33,990 nucleotides of DNA. It comes from Lachnospiraceae bacterium (GTDB lineage: Bacteria > Bacillota > Clostridia > Lachnospirales > Lachnospiraceae). Each line of letters opens with the position of its first letter. Within the stretch, counting starts at the first letter, position 1. The notes beneath the pieces are model-generated. The model made no database searches, had not been told where the DNA came from, and worked only from the letters and a program-made list of their open reading frames with translations. Of the stretch, positions 31,197 through 33,990 are shown one piece after another. Location of the stretch: contig CAAFVW010000006.1 in the NCBI GenBank assembly GCA_900766575.1, forward strand, positions 1 to 33,990. Reading direction: 5' to 3'. The position numbers were made by a program, and so were the translations under genes.

Positions 31197-31567
31197 AACA
31201 AAAGAGAAACGGAACAACCCAACAGAGAAGGTTGGGAGAGAAGTACAGAAGAATCTATAGAAAGAGAGGTACAGTCCACCTAACAATTAAAGTCCTACCA
31301 CAATCTTCCATGATGTACAACTGAATAGAGATACAAAAGAGAACTGATTTACATAGATAAAATCAAGTACACAGAAGAAAAAGTAATGAACAACAGAAGA
31401 TGAAATCATCTCTCATTACCGTACATACGTACAACAGAAAAGTGGAAAGAGAACAAAAGACAAAATGGAAGAGAAAACAATTTAAGAAAGAGAGGACGGG
31501 CCATTGGAGCTTGCAGTCTGAGAGAGCGTGCTGATTGAAGTTGATGATCGGTACGCTCTCTTATTTT
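31197..31567 (+). ncRNA. Candidate noncoding RNA of about 370 nt, or long leader with terminator
   Basis: The unit is bounded by a strong promoter and a strong terminator: AGAGAGCGT (31521-31529) pairs with ACGCTCTCT (31553-31561), followed by TTATTTTG. Inside are CCCAAC/GTTGGG (31218-31236), a two-tier hairpin GTAATGA...TCATTAC with inner AGATGA/TCATCT (31383-31419), and GTAC-ATAC-GTAC (31421-31432). The pentamer GTACA occurs six times, mostly between A-rich spacers. No convincing protein is encoded: the longest forward ORF of note (31400-31534) would give a 44-aa Lys/Arg-rich peptide without a ribosome site. I could not match it to RNase P, tmRNA, 6S, SRP or a known riboswitch. It may act as a free RNA, or as an attenuating leader of the membrane protein gene at 31679. 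Confidence 0.55.
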
Positions 31568-31678
31568 GTTCAGAACCTTTCTTCCGGGTCTTATTTGTAA
31601 AATATAAATATTTCCTGTGGAAAAACCTTCCGATATCATGTACAATAAGTGAGAAGTACAGGCAGAGGAGTTGTGAAA

Positions 31679-32995
31679 ATGGGTACAAACGAACAGAATC
31701 AACAGGAAAAAAGGGAACTCAGACGTAAGAGAAGACAGAGAAGTCAGTTCATTGCATATACAATAGTAGTAATTATGATCCTGGTATTGGCAGCGGGAAT
31801 TGCATTTGCCGTGAGCAAGATTACCAGTATGAGCCGGAATCAGGAAGAACAACAGAACAAGGTGGATGAGATCTTTTCGAATGAAGAGACTATTCAGGCG
31901 CCAACGGAAAGCCAGGAGACGGTGGAAGAGCTGACGGATGAACAGAAGCTGGATACGATCATCAACGAAGCAATCATACAGAATATGCCGCTGGAGGATA
32001 AGGTGGCAGGACTGTTCATAACAACACCGGAATCTATCACCGGTGTATCCGCGGCAGTGCAGGCGGGAGACGGAACCAAGGATGCTCTGTCAAAATATCC
32101 GGTGGGCGGAATTGTCTATGCGGCAAGGAATATTCAGTCTGCTGACCAGCTGAAGCAGATGATTGACAATACAAAATTGTACACCAGTTATCCGCTGTTC
32201 ATCGCCATTGACGGAGAGGGCAGCGGCACAGATGCGGTAGCTGCGGCCGGTCTGGGTACGAAAGTAGATACTCCGCAGAGCATTGGAGCTGGTGGGGATA
32301 CCAGCAAAGCCTATATGGCAGGAACTACGGTAGGAACCTATCTTGCAGAGCTGGGATTTAATCTGGACTTTGCACCATCTGCAGATCTGAGCGTAGTCGA
32401 TGGAAATGCGGCGGGCAGCAGCTCTTATGGATCGGAAACGGATAACGTGGCTTCTTTTGTGGGATATATGCAGGCCGGATTGCAGGAGCAGAAGGTGACT
32501 ACATGTATCGGACAGTTCCCCGGTATCGGCAGCACGACCCAGAGTACAAAGGATGGTATGGCGTCTACAGATAGAAGCGCAGAGGATTTCAGAGCGAATG
32601 AATTTGCAGCATTTCAGACCTGCATTGACAATGGCATGACCAAAATGATTCGTGTCAGTGCTATGGCAGCGCCTTCATTGACCGGAGATAATACGCCCTG
32701 CACTCTGTCCGGCGCAGTGGTAACAGATGTTCTGAGAAATGAGCTGAATTTCCGTGGTGTGATTGTGTCCGGTGCTATGAATGAGGCTGCAATCTCCAAT
32801 TACTACGGAGCTGATGAAGCGGCAGTAATGGCACTTCGGGCCGGCTGTGATATGATCTATGCGCCGGAGAACTTTGAGACTGCATATAACGGTGTGCTGG
32901 AAGCAGTACAGAACGGAACCATCTCCGAGGACAGAATCAATGATTCCCTGCGGAGAATCTACCGGATCAAATATGCGGATAAACTGGAACAGTAA
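31679..32995 (+). CDS. Membrane-anchored GH3-like protein lacking catalytic residues
   Basis: 438-aa protein with a basic cytoplasmic start (KRELRRKRRQR), one membrane span (about residues 24-46), an acidic linker, and a glycoside hydrolase family 3 barrel similar to NagZ-type beta-N-acetylhexosaminidases (GLFITTPESITG, VGGIVYAARNI, PLFIAIDGEG, LGFNLDFAPSADL). The family's KHFPGHG is GQFPGIG here (residues 278-284) and the DxH acid/base loop is absent. The nucleophile position in GVIVSDDL reads GVIVSGAM (Gly365). It should therefore bind, but not cleave, a cell-wall glycan, or serve as a scaffold. I chose the ATG at 31679 (GAGGAG eight bases upstream) over in-frame GTGs at 31649 and 31673. 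Confidence 0.85.
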   Translation: MGTNEQNQQEKRELRRKRRQRSQFIAYTIVVIMILVLAAGIAFAVSKITSMSRNQEEQQNKVDEIFSNEETIQAPTESQETVEELTDEQKLDTIINEAIIQNMPLEDKVAGLFITTPESITGVSAAVQAGDGTKDALSKYPVGGIVYAARNIQSADQLKQMIDNTKLYTSYPLFIAIDGEGSGTDAVAAAGLGTKVDTPQSIGAGGDTSKAYMAGTTVGTYLAELGFNLDFAPSADLSVVDGNAAGSSSYGSETDNVASFVGYMQAGLQEQKVTTCIGQFPGIGSTTQSTKDGMASTDRSAEDFRANEFAAFQTCIDNGMTKMIRVSAMAAPSLTGDNTPCTLSGAVVTDVLRNELNFRGVIVSGAMNEAAISNYYGADEAAVMALRAGCDMIYAPENFETAYNGVLEAVQNGTISEDRINDSLRRIYRIKYADKLEQ

Positions 32996-33056
32996 AGATG
33001 TATTCTGTTTTGTTACAGTGAAAATATCAAAAGATAAAGAGAATGTGGAAGTAAAA

Positions 33057-33104
33057 TATCGCCACCACCGAAGACAATGTAAAATAGTTTCGATGGTGGC
33101 GATA
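33057..33104. terminator. Possible terminator between convergent genes
   Basis: TATCGCCACCA (33057-33067) pairs with TGGTGGCGATA (33094-33104), eleven perfect pairs with an inner CGAA/TTCG step, but only CTGTTTATA follows. It may serve the GH3-like gene on the plus strand; the T-tract is weak. Confidence 0.5.
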
Positions 33105-33108
33105 CTGT

Positions 33109-33495
33109 TTATACGATAATCATCAATTCGATTATCGTATATTCCTCCCTTCGGGTTTTCAGATCATCTAACCATTTTTCAGATGAAGGATAATATGCGG
33201 TGGTGATCCATAATTGATAGCCATTTGTTCCCACTACTGTGTGAAGTGGTTTGGAAGTCCGTTTTACTTTACAGTAAATCAATGCGACTGCGACACCTCC
33301 GAGCACTCCGCCGTAAATGGCAAGACCCCCTCGGATAATTACAAAAACAGAAAGCAAGTCGTTTTTGTAATTATCCCATTCGAAAATCACATAGTAGGCT
33401 CTTGCACAAATAATGCATACAGGGATCAACCAAAGAGCAAGATTGTATATATGCTCCTTGTTGATGCCGGTTTTTCTGCATCCCGAAAAGATTTT
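33109..33495 (-). pseudogene. lgt: Broken lgt fragment (prolipoprotein diacylglyceryl transferase)
   Basis: Minus-strand reading from 33495 gives TGINKEHIYNLALWLIPVCI, then CARAYYVIFEWDNYKNDL and RGGLAIYGGVLGGVAVALIY, which is a clear middle-N-terminal piece of Lgt, the membrane enzyme that adds diacylglycerol to lipoproteins. The frame starts right after a stop (33498-33496) with no proper N-terminus. Similarity ends at about SKPLH, after which some 45 unrelated residues lead to a stop. Normal Lgt has about 250-300 residues and its catalytic Arg/Asn-rich C-terminal half is gone, so this cannot be functional. It sits immediately downstream of a response-regulator gene on the same strand. Confidence 0.7.
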
Positions 33496-33535
33496 CTATT
33501 GCATATCGGTTCCATTCCTTGTTTCCTAGCTTTTC

Positions 33536-33990
33536 TCAGTCTACCCGCAGCATACGGTAACCGACGCCGATATGCGTCTGAATGTATTGCGGACTGTCCT
33601 TTTGCGGCTCCAGCTTTTTGCGCAGTGTCGCCATAAACACCCGCAGAGAAACAATATCGTTTTCCCAGCTGCTGCCCCAAATCTGCTGTGTGATATAGGT
33701 GTGCGTCAGAACCTTTCCGACATTATGGGAGAGCAGACACAAAAGCTTGTATTCGATCGGGGTCAGGTGCAATTCCTCACCGTTTAAATAAACGCAGCCG
33801 GCGGCATAATCAATTTTAAGCTTGCCGTTTTGGAAAACGGGTGAGTCGGCGTCACCACTTGCCTGAAGAAGCAGCAGCCGTCTTTGCGTGACCCGAAGGC
33901 GTGCCAAAAGATCCTCTACGGAAAAGGGCTTTGTCAGATAGTCGTCCGCCCCGGCATCCAGCGCCGTGATTTTGTCTTTATCCTCGCTGC
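33536..33990 (-). CDS. kdpE: KdpE-like OmpR-family response regulator, 5' end outside window
   Basis: Two-component response regulator; only the end of the receiver domain and the DNA-binding domain are in the window. The receiver end reads ITALDAGADDYLTKPFSVED, with the conserved Lys of TKPF. The winged-helix domain follows (LHLTPIEYKLLCLLSHNVGK, QQIWGSSWENDIVSLRVFMA, IGVGYRMLRVD), and matches KdpE, the potassium-uptake regulator, best. The frame is open through the right edge, so the true start lies beyond 33990; a TTG at 33907 is internal. Codon choice (many CTT, GTC, GCC, CGG) differs from the AGA/GGA-rich genes to the left, suggesting a different origin. Confidence 0.85.
   Translation of the reverse strand, partial: SEDKDKITALDAGADDYLTKPFSVEDLLARLRVTQRRLLLLQASGDADSPVFQNGKLKIDYAAGCVYLNGEELHLTPIEYKLLCLLSHNVGKVLTHTYITQQIWGSSWENDIVSLRVFMATLRKKLEPQKDSPQYIQTHIGVGYRMLRVD

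Noticed and set aside
31400..31534. A 44-codon ORF (Lys/Arg-rich) inside the candidate RNA
   Set aside because: There is no ribosome site before the ATG, it ends inside the terminator hairpin, and its composition simply reflects the A-rich RNA.
31406..31852. A 148-aa minus-strand ORF across the candidate RNA and the start of the GH3-like gene
   Set aside because: It has low-complexity hydrophobic content, lies antisense to a well-supported gene, and has no ribosome site or recognisable domain.

Overview
The window looks like chromosome from a gut-type Clostridia bacterium, most likely Lachnospiraceae. This is inferred from gene content (SH3b-NlpC/P60 hydrolase, paired short CHR transporters, SstT, a hisS-aspS pair, a dedicated ECF transporter), strong AGGAGG-type ribosome sites, TTGACA/TATAAT promoters and U-tailed hairpin terminators. 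No rRNA, tRNA, CRISPR array or transposase was seen. Almost everything is on the + strand; the exceptions are a two-gene minus operon in the middle and the far right end.

Left part (1-17.9 kb), mostly housekeeping. A secreted NlpC/P60 cell-wall hydrolase runs in from outside the window. Next comes a polar amino-acid ABC importer: binding lipoprotein, terminator plus internal promoter, two permeases, ATPase. Two related polytopic membrane proteins of the PTPS-related/GT-C-like type follow, the second a shortened relative of the first, coupled to a pair of half-size chromate-type transporters. Then come sstT, hisS-aspS, and an Sfp-type phosphopantetheinyl transferase overlapping a heterodimeric ABC exporter. 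This block ends in a compound palindrome containing a perfect 38-bp palindrome nested in a 16-bp inverted repeat.

Middle part (18.0-31.0 kb), the most interesting region. A GntR/FCD regulator gene sits between a minus-strand operon (aminotransferase plus D-2-hydroxyacid dehydrogenase) and a long plus-strand operon. The plus operon encodes a complete dedicated ECF importer (S, T, A, A'), a TrpF-like barrel that has lost the catalytic Cys, a PfkB kinase, a nucleoside hydrolase, an EamA-type transporter, a HAD phosphatase, a YqhD-like iron alcohol dehydrogenase and a ribokinase-like kinase. The same 18-bp operator (TTGTAATACAACTTACAA, or one mismatch) lies before the aminotransferase, before the regulator gene and before the ECF genes, so the three units look like one local regulon. 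My inference is import and catabolism of an N-ribosylated compound: cleavage or phosphorylation, rearrangement of the sugar phosphate by the TrpF-like protein, dephosphorylation, reduction of an aldehyde, and export of a leftover. The substrate is unknown, and I know of no described pathway with this exact set.

Right part (31.0-34.0 kb). A consensus promoter and a strong terminator delimit a roughly 370-nt A-rich transcript with no convincing coding sequence, a candidate noncoding RNA. It is followed by a membrane-anchored GH3-like protein that lacks the catalytic residues of the family. The last 900 bases, on the minus strand, hold a broken lgt fragment and the C-terminal half of a KdpE-like response regulator with different codon use, which may mark the edge of an acquired segment.
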